A stretch of DNA of 64,000 bases from Solenopsis invicta. Its lineage: Eukaryota > Arthropoda > Insecta > Hymenoptera > Formicidae. The translations under genes were made by a program, and so were the position numbers. The notes beneath the pieces were generated by a model that was not told where the DNA came from, searched no databases, and worked only from the letters and a program-made list of their open reading frames with translations. The stretch covers positions 20,854,346-20,918,345 of the forward strand of contig NC_052667.1 of the NCBI RefSeq assembly GCF_016802725.1. Reading direction: 5' to 3'. Shown one piece after another: positions 13,129 through 24,895 of the stretch (position 1 is its first letter; each line of letters starts with the position of its first letter).

Positions 13129-13576
13129 GTGGGCAGTATATTTGAAATGTATGTATTTGAAATAATATATTTAAATGCATTAGTATTTAAATTTAAATGC
13201 AAAATAAAAATACATTTTTTTAATATATTTTTTGTATTTAAATACTTTTTGGAGAGTATTTTGTATTTTTTCTCAAATACATCTTTTGAGACATTGTTTT
13301 TCAAAGACAATAATAAATACACTAAATTAAATAACTTTTAATACATGTAGCAATATAGTTTCTAAATTTAATCTTGGAATCAAAATCAAAATTTCCGCGA
13401 GAAAAATAAAGTATATATAAAAAGACTAATAACGTTAAATAACTTTAGATAAAATTGGGAAAAAGTATTTGGTATCGAAAAAGTATTTACCAAATATTAT
13501 TTGGTATTTAAATATTTGTTTTAAAAGTATATTTTGCATTTAAATACATATTTTCAATGTACAATATTTTGCCCAC
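13129..13576. mobile_element. MITE-like element with GTGGGCA ends
   Basis: It begins gtgggcagtatatttgaaat and ends with the matching inverted sequence (atttaaatacatattttc ... caatattttgcccac), giving terminal inverted repeats of about 35-45 bp with GTGGGCA tips. The interior is AT-rich and full of tatttaaat and aagtatttggtat motifs that also pair within the element. Open frames inside are AT-driven and not protein-like. No convincing target duplication was found; the superfamily is uncertain. Confidence 0.8.
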
Positions 13577-16500
13577 CCGTGACGGTGACTATCTATTGCC
13601 GCAGCTGGAGATTTGACGAGGCCGGCCGAATGAAGCCGGACGATCGAGAGAATCGACGTAGCGGACGACGAGGTTCCTAATTCCGACCGTGACTCACGAG
13701 CTCCTCGAGGATTATTCGCGATTATTCGCGAGCGCTCGGAGCCGGAAGGCTTCATCCTCTCCCTTTCTCTCCGCGATAAAATTAACTTGCCTTCGATGCT
13801 CGGGCTCGATCCGACCGAGATAAGGGTCCACGGTAAACCGTGGACAGCCCGTTCATCGACGGACCGGCGATCGTATCCGCTCGTAACGTGCATTTTCGTG
13901 CGTACACATGTATGTGCGTGCGTGCGTACACGCACTAATAAATAAATCGACAGGCGTACTCGCGATTCAGCTGATATCCTCGATTCACCGTTGTGACGTG
14001 CAACGGGGTGCGATAATGGTACCCGGTAGATACGCTTTCAGCGTGTTTTCGAATTTACTTCCTTTTTTTTTCTTTTCTCTGTATCTTCGCCTTTCATCAG
14101 TTCTCCGATGGTGGACGAAAAAGTTTTGAAGAATGTCTGAGTGGTACATTTGCACATTGAGCTAAAAAATTCTTTTTTACTTGAGAATAAATTTTGTTAA
14201 GTGAATTCATGGCGAGAAATCTGTTCAAAGTTTATCGAATGTTGCACTAAACTATTAATAGCTACACTTTTAAATACAATGATTGATTTATTAAACAGAT
14301 ATTGGGTTACAGTACGTTACTAAATGCTAAAGTATTGTTATGACATTAGATGCCATCTTTCCAGGACAAAAAATTGAAATAAAAAGCCATTTCTCAATTT
14401 TGGCACAAAGCCGCTCGTCCTCTTTTATAAAAAAAAAAGCCATGCCCTTAAATGTTAAAAGCGTGACCAGAGAGCCTCCCCCAGACACCATTATTGCACC
14501 CATCTGCACTTCACCGGATGGATGTGGCCGTTGATGTTATCTCTTCTGTTCCGGAGCGTTATTATTTTGCACGGTGCGTTGCTCCATTTAGCTTTTCTTT
14601 CTGCATCGGAAAGTAGGTTCGAGCGAAAATGCGAGTACGACGAATGCAACGTCACGCGCGTAGCACTACGAATCGAAAACAAAAGTGCGATGACATTGCA
14701 CATCTCGCTGCGAGGTATTCGCTGAGCAAGTATACGCAACGCCGTACTTTTGGGTCACGAGGGCAAGAATCGTCAGCGAGGTGAATTCAGTTTTGTATTT
14801 CGCATTAACCGGGTAATCGTTTATTGCTACGAAATTTAAAATGTGAATTTAGGATTCTTCTATAACACAAAAGTTGAATCTGTAAATTTGTAAGGGATTT
14901 CTTTATGTGACGAAGAGAGAGAAGCTACATGGCGTGAAAATTTGACTCATTTTTTTATTTTTATTATTTCCCAGGAGTTGCTTCTAAGTTATCTGAACTC
15001 AAGCATAATTTTGAGCTGCTTTAAAATATGAGTTTTACATTCACGATACGCGATGATTTTCGCGAATGAGATTTTTACCTCGCGAATTTTATGCGTCGAT
15101 CGAAGTGTGTTGAAGCGTTTAATAACGCTGATTCCTGGTTAGATGAATAAATACTATTTTTAGAATAGCGTCACAGTCATCGGGACATGCAAATGCAGCT
15201 GCAAATACGGCATGAGCTTCGCGTAGAATTAATTGCGCGTGATGCAGATATGCCGCTCCGAGAATTCATCTCGTGATGGCTTCAAACGTTGGAATTATAC
15301 AACACGTGTGTTGTATTAAACTACCACAAAAGCATGAATTTGCGAAGAAACTGACAGCAAAAGAAGTGTAAAAATTTTTATATAAAAATAAAGTAATAAA
15401 ATAAATAGTTTAAATAATTTTTATACTAATTTAAATTGCCGTGAGCGCATATGTGCGTGTATCATAATAATAAAAATAACAATTAAAAATACAATTATTT
15501 TTTTAACGAGAAAATGGAGAAAGAAATTTAATATTGCATACTTAATTAACGGACATTACACATTCTACACAGAATATACAATATCAAATGTCAAATTAAA
15601 TTACATATAAACATTTAGCAATCGGAAGTTTAAAACGTTACATAATCATAAGTATTTTAAATAAATATTAAAATCATGAATAAATAAATAACGAGTTAAA
15701 ATCATGAGTTTTACATAAATATTATAATTACATAAAATTTGCCTCCAATATTTGCAATTATTGCTTTAAAAATAATAACACGCTTTGGGTGTCCAGGAAA
15801 TGAAACCGCTGGAAATAATACGTTGCGATCGGTACCCCTTCGTTCCTGCCTTTTGTCGTTACGCGACGTTTAGTACTTTGACTGCAGTGGCGTGGCGAGA
15901 CGTTCGACCAAGTCCCGTTATCATTATCGCCGTCGTACTGTTTCGCGAAAACGAGAAACCATCATTTCTTTTCGACCCGCGACTCTTACGGCGCCAGTTG
16001 GCTCGCCTACTAGAAACGCGCCGGGATGATACTATTAATATGTGTAGTTGCACATTCTCGATATGTAAACTCGATCTAATCAGCATAACTAGCCCTCCAC
16101 AACGTTCCTAACGAGCTTCGTAAAATTCCTTCCTTCTCCCCGTCTCTCCTTCTCTTTCCACCGTCTCCCATTACCTTCTGGTCATCCTCCTACTCGAGGA
16201 GATCACCCGGAGCGAGGGACCCGAGAGTACGTCCAACGGATCTGACGTTATAAAACTTTAAATCGTTCTGGAAAATGTTATCTGTTAGATACCGAACTTT
16301 ACATTTAATGCGCGCTAGACACTCGAGTAATTCCACGAATTGAATCGACTGATAATCGTCATGCCCGAACGCATTGGTTCGTGGGACCCGATTGGTGGAG
16401 ATAAAGGTTAATCGGCATAAGAGACCTTTAGGATAAATATATCGGAGGAAAGCGCGAATAAAGATTGTGCACCGCTCAATATATTGTCCAATAAATATTT

Positions 16501-19091
16501 TCTATCGTTTTTCGAACGTTATCGTAAAGACTGCGTGCCCCGCAAAATATACAACTTTCGTTGTTATCAGTGAAATCCAACCGATCCCGCGAGGCTTTGC
16601 TAATCCTCACAGGACCTGACGCAGTATATTGAATGCTTTGGAAATATAATTACAAGTAAGAATCTTGCACACGCAAGCACCTAGGTATTTCATATCTCGA
16701 AACAACTCCATGTTTCACGTTTTCTAATGACTTTTATGATAAAGCCACCTTCATGCCTCGAAGGAAAATAATACAGTATACTCGACCGTTGTGTTTTTAC
16801 TCCCTTGCATTGCTCGGATTACGCCTCGTTAATGGAAGGACGAGAATATTGTTGCGTGCCCTAAAAAGGCAACGGGAAGATCGAAGATGTCGTCCATGAC
16901 GGGATGCGAGGGTACAGATCGGTGAAAGTCCTTTAAAACGCCGATGTGAAAGCCAGCAATTAATTAATACTTTTTTTTTAAATACGGCTTTTACTTATTT
17001 CATTTGTTTTTCGACGTAATCATCGAGTGATAAATGACCACTCGGTGAAGTGCGTGCGTTGTGTAGCCGACGCGACGACGGTAGCGTCGTTTGCATTCGA
17101 AACTGCGGAAACTTTCCAGCGTAATTGCAAATGTCGGGGAAACGACACGAAATGTCATTGCGTAACTTCACGCTTTGCTAACGAATTTTTTCCTGACGCC
17201 GCGCCGGTTCCGTGAGACCCAAATATCACTGCACCTGCTGATAACGCTTTTAACCTGATCTGTTTACGAAAAATAAAAGTAGCAGGTCACTGCTAGTTTT
17301 CTGCATTTACTTTCACCACGTTTTTAGATTCGATACGGTTGCAAAAACTGCCACGATAACTTATTATTAATGTTCGAACAGTAGTCAAGTATTAATAGCT
17401 AGCAAATCGTTACATAGTTGCGACTATTGTGCATAATCTCGTGTTATTTGCAGGTAAAAAAAAAATCTTAATCTTATGCTTGAAAAAGTTAAAGTGAAAT
17501 TAATCAAGTGTAAAATTGCATAATTATAAAAGAATGTACAATCAAATAAAAAGTTTAAAGTTTCCTTTTAATAAAATCTTCTTCGTTTTTGTAATACTTA
17601 TAAAACAGAAAACAATTGCTGGACGTTAGATGCGTAAATGTAATTAGAATAATTTTTAATTAGAATATATGTGATATAGAAATTGAAGAATATATCCTAT
17701 CTGTTTACGGAATCTATATCATATTTATATAAGAGAAAATATAATTGCAAGTCTGAGAAACAAAATGCAAAGCACGGGTACACCTTACCCGGAATATTTC
17801 ATCAAGTTTAAAGCAAATTATTTTGAACGTTGTCGCACGTTGTTCCAAAGTTAGTGGAAAATCTGCGACTTATCTATGTGACCGTTATAGTGCTTCCTTG
17901 AAAACTCTCTTAAAGCGACGATGTGTTATCTGACGTCTATTAGTTCGAGTTAAGATTCGTAGTTACGCGCCTGCTGATAATGCACTCGTGCATCGCGTCG
18001 ATCGATAATTAATACGAATTATTATGCGTCGCGGACAGGTGCGCTCGTAAATCACGAGTTTACACGCCAACTATCGGCAAATGCTTTCGTCGTCGACGTT
18101 CCGTACACGATCCTACGCGGTAACAGGTCCGGGGCGTAGAACCGCCTGGTCAAGTCCGACGTTAATGCATCAGCGGATCGCGGAGGAAACACGGGTAGTA
18201 GTTGATTAGAAGACTGTTCTAACTATGCGCGTTCTCGCACCTTGCTCCACACACGTGGATCGCCGACGGCCGACCTCATTAACGAGACCTCGCGTTATCG
18301 GCGCGTCGTCGAAGCTTCTACTAAAGAGCTCGCGTTTAGAATTCCCCTCAAAGCCCCTGACACGAGACTATCGCAGGCGATCGCCTGCGGATTCATATAC
18401 GTGACTGGCACCGTCACTGATGAAAGCCTTCGCGATTTTAATTGACTGATGGATGAGGAACTAGTGACTAGCACGCGCTATTTAACGAGTCGAAGGTAAC
18501 TAAACTAGTTTTTATATAACTTTATAAAGAAACGAATCTCGAGTTTTATTATACTTGCGCAATTTTTATTTGCGATTGTATTTAACCGAGAGACGTGATG
18601 AGAGACGTACGGCGTTTTAAAAAAAAAACTTTCAAAATTATATTCCGTTTTCCTACAAATCAATAACTGTAAAAGTGAAGGGAAGAAAATGTCTCTGTCA
18701 AGATTCAGTTGTTTATTAACATCTTCCTCCCATAATTCGTCGTATCCGGTAATCCCCGTACTTTTTCGCACGGAAAAACGATGTTGTTCCGAACCGCCTA
18801 CTTCCAACTTCTCCATTTTCTGAGTTAACAAAATTAGTGATCGCATCCGTCATGGATAAACAGGATATTCGCGGTGTCTGAGAGTTTTTTTGCGTCGCCG
18901 CGATTTCCTTTACGTTTTGCACTCGCCGGAGAACTCGCCGGAATTACGAGTAACGAGGATGGGGGGAGGGGGTCATTGAAAAAAGGATCATTCAGTATGG
19001 CTCTCTGCATTTCGTTGCCGTTAATGTCATCTCCGAGGAAGGCCGTGACGCGCCGAGACCCGACGTAGATTAGCGTTGTAGGGTGCAAGCC
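13577..19091. other. Intergenic DNA, including probable 3' side of the C15orf61-like gene
   Basis: No supported exon. Near the right edge, possible polyadenylation signals for the minus-strand gene (AATAAA on the minus strand, seen as tttatt at 18545-18550 and 18565-18570) lie about 520-550 bases past its stop. That is plausible but unproven. The rest alternates AT-rich DNA (15340-15780, 17440-17760) with mixed DNA. A minus-strand frame at 14327-14509 was considered as a transposase relic and rejected. Confidence 0.45.
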
Positions 19092-20531
19092 TCAGTACGA
19101 CGAGCCTTTGTCCTCCGGTAGCAAGAAGTAGATCGTCACATCACCCCGAGGCGTCCCCACGATCTCGCGGTGTCGGATGAGCTGCGTCGCGGCCAGTCCG
19201 TACATCAGGGTGGGAATACCTGGTTTGGTTCGAACAAGCGTAAGGAGGCAAGAAATCAGTAAGGGGGATTATCGAGTCGTCGCATTGCTGAACTCGTTCG
19301 CCGTGGCTAATTCCAGATCGGTAGAGCACTCAATGAGACGAGACGTTGGCCGTGGAAGGACGCCGTTGTCCTCCCGCTCGACGTCCTACGTTCCTTCTCG
19401 AACGTTGGAAATTAAGCCAAATAAGACCGCCCGGCGATACGCGCGGTTACACTGTCGCAACGCCTTGTTCCGATCGTTGCTTTAGATACGGACTGAATTC
19501 TATTAATCACCTGCGGTAGCCGCGGATTTATAGGCTGTCTCAAAACTCCCGGAGTCTCTGACGAGAGAATTCCTTGGCGAACTTCGAATCGGTATTTTTT
19601 TAAAGATAATTGTAATTTGTTATATTGAAAATTTTGCTCTCGTATTGAGCTTTTAAAAAAAAAATATAAAGTTTTTCTCTCAGAGAATTTAACTAAACTC
19701 AATTAAACGAAACTAAGTTCTGAAGAATCTTCTCCGGAAATCCTTTTTGCTTCATTTTTATCACCAATGAATCAAAAATTACCGTTATGCCCGTGCGTTT
19801 TAGTTAGAGTAATAATCCGTAGATACTAAAAAGTGCTTAAGGGATCTCGTTAAAATTAATATCGAGGATTCCGTGACATCTCGTGTTCGCGGTAATTATA
19901 GGATTTACGAGCTCGCCGGTTTATCGCATCCGCCCGGCCCGGCCGGCGTAAATGAACAAGGCCGCCTATCCGAACGCGGGCGTCTTTTCTTCTTTACTTG
20001 GCGAGCTACCCGCCGCAAACCTACCAAGGTTCAATATCTTGATCGCCTTGAAGAATCTGTCCTCGCCACTGAGATCCTGCACCGGCCGCTTGCTGCAGTG
20101 ATACTTGATGTACGGGAAGCAGCCGGTCCTAAGTACGTGGTAATTGCTGCCGCCCGCCGGCCAATTGAAGTGCGACATTCCCCGCTGATCGTTCACCACG
20201 TCGGCGTATCGAACGAAGTACGAAGTCCAGGGGGGTTCGCCGGTTTGCAATAGGTAGCTCGTTAAGACCTACGTAGCAGATACCGCAATCACCGTCGGCC
20301 GCCACTTTGTACACGCTGACTGATCGAGGAAATATCCTCGGGGATCATCGCGAGCACGCGGGACAAAGTCGCGACCGTTACATCCCGTTACGACGTCTTT
20401 TCCACGACGCGTCGACTCGTTAACACCGCCGTCAACCGGCTGGCCCTTCCGGCTTTTCGTGTGTATGTAGAGGAAATTAACCCGTCGCAATATGAAAGTA
20501 TCAAATGGAGGGATTTTAAGAATCTGAGCAT
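19092..20531 (-). CDS. C15orf61 homologue (DUF4528 family), three exons
   Basis: Minus-strand gene encoding about 158 residues; human C15orf61 is about 157. Exon 1 is 20427-20531 (residues 1-35), exon 2 is 20025-20268 (residues 36-116 plus one base), exon 3 is 19092-19219 and ends in TGA. The three add to 477 bp, a whole number of codons. Family motifs are clear: PPWTSYF near 47-53, VNDQRGMSHFNWP near 60-72, NYHVLRTGCFPYIKYHC at 77-93, then DRFFKAIKILNLG up to 117. Exon 3 opens with IPTLMYGLA and ends EDKGSSY, as in vertebrate members. Intron 2 (805 bp) has donor gtaggt and acceptor aaaccag. Intron 1 (158 bp) has acceptor ctacgtag but a weak donor (gtgtta), so exon 1 is less certain. That exon is basic and partly hydrophobic, which could suit a targeting peptide. 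The biochemical function is unknown. The gene looks intact. Confidence 0.94.
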
Positions 20532-22280
20532 GCCACTCGGAAACGACCAGCCAGTCGCTATAATGTCGTTTCTCAACACGCGATCATGTTACTTGTATAT
20601 TTGCCGTTTCACGTTACCGCGGGACGGGCTTAAATTGCACCGCTGGGAGTAACTTGGCACCTACAGTAAGCTAAGATTCTAGAATTATCCAATGTTTAAG
20701 AAAAAAAAATCAAAGAGTCATTGCAACGAATATTCCGCGAAGATTTGGAGTTTACGAAATCACAACATTTATATAAAAGTTTCTATTGTGGCGCGCAGAT
20801 TAAAATGAAGAAGTTTACATCTGACAAACACGTGTCTATGAATTTCACAGTTTTATCTGCGTCGCGACATGCAAATGCTGACCCGAAACCAGTGAGAATT
20901 AGAAATTTTTTCCATGTATTTAGAGAAATAAAAAAATATAAATCGAGTTTCTCCAGATAAATGTTACGTCGCAAGTTTTATCTAACGCTCGAGAGGTAAT
21001 TTGCAATTTGTGCAATCGGTACGATACACACACATACACACAATATATATATTCAAAATGATTCTCTGTTCGACTGGGAAGATTCGCGAGTTTATCACGG
21101 TCGTGCGATCGCGTATAGTGCCGCGGGAATGGAAACACGCAAAGTGTAACACGAGCGTGTATTGTTACGTAAGAAAGTGTCTGGGGAAAGTGCGCGCGGT
21201 CCCCTGAGAAAAGATCTCTTTCGGGCCGATAAAGAAAAAAAAACACGAGACACGAGATAATTAAGGGAGCGGCCGGATTAATTCATGAGAAATCGAGAGG
21301 CACACTAACCTCCGACGCCAACGGTTTCTTCCTTTTCTTCTGGAATATCCTTGTCCAGAGATTAGCATACCTCGTGGTGAACAGTGCTCTTCGTTCGATG
21401 CACGGGTTGACGATTATTCGTGATTGCATCTCACTGATCAATTCCGTCAATTTCTTATTAACTACATTAAAGAGATTATTATTTTTTAATTAAAGATTGT
21501 AGATAAATAAAATCAAAGCAGATAAATATTTATCAAGTGTAAATATGGAGCTTATCGTGAGATGCTTGGCCATCAAACGTAATATCTTCTCTTCTTCTAA
21601 AAATAATTGACATTATAGGAAGCTCGATAAAATATTTCCGTCAAAAATATTGACGCGTGCGAAAGCTGTGGCAACAATTAAAAATTAAATCAGAAGTCTA
21701 AAAAAACTCTCTCTTTTGTAAAATATTTTTAATAGTACAATTATGAAAGGCTGAACGATTTTCAACTTATTAAAAGTAAAGGGATTTTAATTAAAGTTTA
21801 TAAAATTGAACAAAAAAGTTTTTTTTAATCTTTCTTTTCTTTGGCTAATTTTTCTCTAATGGAAACATTTGAAAAATTTAACGCGAAACATTAAGAAGCT
21901 ATGAGGAAGAATGAATAAAAAATTGTTGTCATCGACGAAAGACAGACACTCACGTCAGTCTATAATAAGGATGTGCATTTGAAAAGAGAGCGACGGTGCT
22001 TCGAGGAGTGTCTGTCACATAAATAGACGATGATAGAAGTAATCGCGTCGTACTCAATAGTATCGCTTATCGACCCGCAGGGTAGGAATTCGTCACGATA
22101 CGTGTCGTTCTGCCTTTCTAAAATAAACGCGCGGCAAGAGAGTCGCTCAAAATGTCAAGGTTAACGAGGTTCAGTACGATCGCACGATGGAGGCAATCGT
22201 GTCCCGCGGTGTAACGTTAGCGTTTCTGTCTTTTACGCGTGTTCGCGTCAGAGCGGAATGAGTAACAACGTAATTGATGA

Positions 22281-22297
22281 CGCGCGCGCGCGCGCGG
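22281..22297. repeat. (CG)8 dinucleotide run
   Basis: Eight uninterrupted CG units plus a G. Long CG runs are rare in genomes with heavy germline CpG methylation, and such a run can adopt Z-DNA. Confidence 0.95.
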
Positions 22298-22418
22298 CAA
22301 CTTTTGCACATCAGCGTGCGTGAATTCGCCGCTATGCGGTTCTGATTGCTTCATCGAGCTAGTCGCCAAGTTCCAGGAATACTTTGAGCGATGGATGTCG
22401 TAATTGTATGAAGTCGAA

Positions 22419-22435
22419 TTTTTTTTTTTTTTTTT
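22419..22435. repeat. Poly-T tract (17 T)
   Basis: Homopolymer run. No upstream retroposon body is recognisable on either side. Confidence 0.9.
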
Positions 22436-23464
22436 ACCGGTGGACGCGCTCGGCGCGCCGTTATTCACGCGCAATTTCGCATTTGTTTGTCGGAAACGAT
22501 CGTTTTTGTATCACTGACTTTTATCAACAATTGTCTTGGTGAAGAAATGCTGATCGTATCACGGAATGTTGCTCAGTTAGAGCGAGATTCATTCGAGATC
22601 TCTGCGCGCTCATTCTCTAATTGTACGTGTCGAGAGAAAGTAGGTAGGTATACCGATAATAGACAATCAAAATGGTCTAGATTGAATCTCGCTTTTATTC
22701 GCGTTACGATGATGCGATAACCCTCTGATCTAATTCTTCCTTATTGTGTTATAATTGCTTTTGAAGAGTTGCATTTCTAATTTGAATCAACTCTGCGCGC
22801 GTTTATGGCATTTAATTAATACTTCCGCGGTAGATATCAAATGAGCAGTGTAACACGTTTGTAATTAGTTCTTATCTACATCTTATCTTTTCCGATGCTA
22901 CTAATTCTGCGAGTAAATCTCTATTAAAAAATATATAAATAAAAATATAAATTTTCATTAAATAAATATAAATTTTGCGCGAGAGAAAAAAAGAGGCAAG
23001 TCTCGCTAAGATTTTTAAGATTCAAACACGTTTAAAATCTGGCGTGTCTATACCACTGGTGCTCACTCTTTCACGCGTGCGCGAGGCTTTCGTGCTGGCG
23101 AACAGATGGCTGCAGTCATTGGGCCAGTCGATGCTGCTTGCTTGAGGACTCCAAGCCGTACATTATACTCGAACTTAAACTTCACAAAACCGGCACTCAA
23201 TTTAGTGCGCACGTGTTCTTGCGCGTGTTCCGCGCATACAATTACTTTTTTCCCTCCCACCGCGATTGAATCAAAATAGAGACGAAGATAAAGTATTACG
23301 CGGCATGTGCTAGTGTTTGCATAATCGGCGTGACACGAAACTCACGAGCGCCGTCGACGTTCAGTATCGATTTCGCGGTATGGCGGTCTTTTTGAAAAGT
23401 TTCCTCCGCGTCTAATCTACTTTGGATTTTTGTGTACGATTCGTGTGAAAGATTCGTGTGAAAG

Positions 23465-23965
23465 AAACCGAAACAAAAGCGAAGTGCTGTAAAATCAATT
23501 TAATTAATTTGTTTAAAAAGTTATATATCGATATTGCTATATTTTTGCTGTCGTAGCAAGTATTGTTTTCGTTAGAAAGAAAATTAAGATAAAAAAATTT
23601 CTAATTACAGCTTTGATTTTATTCTGATTTTTACATTTATTTCTTTGAAGAAATAAATAATAATTTCTACTTGCAACATCATATTTTATTTTGATTTTCA
23701 AAACTTTTTTTAATTAAAATAAAATATAATGTTACAATAGAGAAATTTTTATCTTAATATTTTTTTCTAAAGAAAACAGTGTATGTTGTGATATAAAAAA
23801 TATAGCAATATCAATAGAATTTTTAAATAAATCAATTAGACATTGATTTTTTGCTCTTTACTTTTATTTCGGTTATAAGCTTTCAAACAAGATGTACGTT
23901 TTTAAAGAAATAAATATAAAAATCAGAATAAAAAATATATATACTATAATGTAATGCAATTAGAA
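23465..23965. mobile_element. Nested foldback (inverted-repeat) element
   Basis: The outer arms pair accgaaacaaaagcgaag (about 23467-23484) with cttt-acttttatttcggt near 23855-23872, and gatattgctatattttt (23530-23546) with aaaaaatatagcaatatc (23796-23813). The inner arms ttgcaacatcatattttat and ataaaatataatgttacaa flank the centre near 23700. A second pairing links 23597-23650 with 23905-23965 (aaatttctaatt...ctgatttttacatttattt and its complement). This suggests two overlapping palindromes or one inserted into another. No coding frame. Confidence 0.75.
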
Positions 23966-24713
23966 ATTTTTTGGAAAATTAATGGAAATTAATTATAAAC
24001 TTACGCAATGTGCGATTCTGGTTTCAGTTTGCTGTGTTTAAAGGATTCTTTACGTTTTAATTACAGTGTAAAATTTGTATAATTTATATGATAAAGCACG
24101 CAAGTCAAAGTTACGATGACCTGGGTTAATTTGTAGCTGTGTGTTTTATGTGCCATTGTTATTCTATCCCATAATTTTCGCGCGACAGGCGTGGCAGCCC
24201 TCACTAAAGCATTCCCTTCAATAGTCCTTCCAATAATAGACCATTAGGAAACGCGGATAAGAGAAATCCCTTCTAAGCACTTCCAGGTGGTAAATATACC
24301 GTCGCGGCCCCGTGGCATGAGGTCAGATTGTCAAGAAGCAGTCTTGACGGGCTATCATTCTCGGCGAACTTGCGGTACATCTTGTTCCCTCATCTCCATT
24401 CACGCGAGCTCCTTTTTCTCGCTCGCTCGTATTTACATCGGCTTACGGAGACGCGAGTTCTTTTTCCTAAGAGTGGCAAAATTATTTTGACGACGAGTAC
24501 AATCGTAATGTAAATTGTAGGTGACAGTGAAACAGTGACAAAATTATACGGCATCGAGAATAAAGATTCTGACATTTTTTTTCAACTTCAACTTTACATC
24601 AGTTTAAAAATAAAACTATAAATAGTATTTAAAAAAAAAAAAAAAAAACAATTCATAAATTTTAATTTCGACGTTCTCCATTTAACTGCTTTGTAATTGC
24701 ATTCGCGAGCATA
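23966..24713. other. Spacer with poly-A tract
   Basis: No gene supported. It contains an 18-base A run at 24631-24648. Short frames at 24287-24513 have no domain. Confidence 0.5.
24631..24648. repeat. Poly-A tract (18 A)
   Basis: Homopolymer run. No clear LINE or SINE body or target duplication precedes it. Confidence 0.9.
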
Positions 24714-24895
24714 CACTGAAAACAAATTGTTGTGTTCATGTAAATATATTTATTTCAATTTCATTTCCTTGATTTAAAAAATATTTCCTAAATTTAAAAA
24801 TAAATTATTTTCTATTATCTAATATTCATTTCGATCAAGGAAATGATATTAAAATAAATATATTTACTCGAACATAAAAAAACTTTTTTTCAGTG
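24714..24895. mobile_element. TA-flanked MITE, CACTGAAAA ends (family 1)
   Basis: The 182-bp element begins cactgaaaac after TA (24712-24713) and ends ttttttttcagtg before TA (24896-24897). The subterminal arms pair well: taaatatatttatttcaat and atcaaggaaatgatattaaaataaatatattta share a continuous complementary stretch. The TA duplication and short inverted tips fit the Tc1/mariner type of insertion, but assignment by tips alone is tentative. Confidence 0.85.

Larger units (their letters stand above)
20532..23464. other. Upstream region of the C15orf61-like gene and spacer
   Basis: This lies 5' of the minus-strand gene and so should contain its promoter, but no TATA or initiator motif could be assigned. 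No exon is supported. It contains a CG dinucleotide run at 22281 and a 17-base T run at 22419-22435. The open frames here overlap each other on both strands. Confidence 0.45.

Noticed and set aside
14327..14540. Minus-strand frame with a GAIMVSGGGS stretch, considered as a Tc1/mariner transposase relic
   Set aside because: The resemblance to the transposase core is only a few residues. No downstream catalytic motif is visible and no terminal repeats flank it.
14605..14640. ggttcga-type sequences (also near 787 and 19228) considered as tRNA B boxes
   Set aside because: The downstream bases do not fit the B box, no A box lies at the right distance, and no cloverleaf can be drawn.
17027..17215. 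Cysteine-rich 62-codon frame considered as a small secreted peptide
   Set aside because: It has no signal peptide, its cysteine spacing matches no family I know, and no exon context is visible.
20388..20652. Plus-strand and alternative minus-strand frames overlapping exon 1 of the C15orf61-like gene
   Set aside because: They are shadows of, or extensions beyond, the exon. The plus frame shows no independent support.
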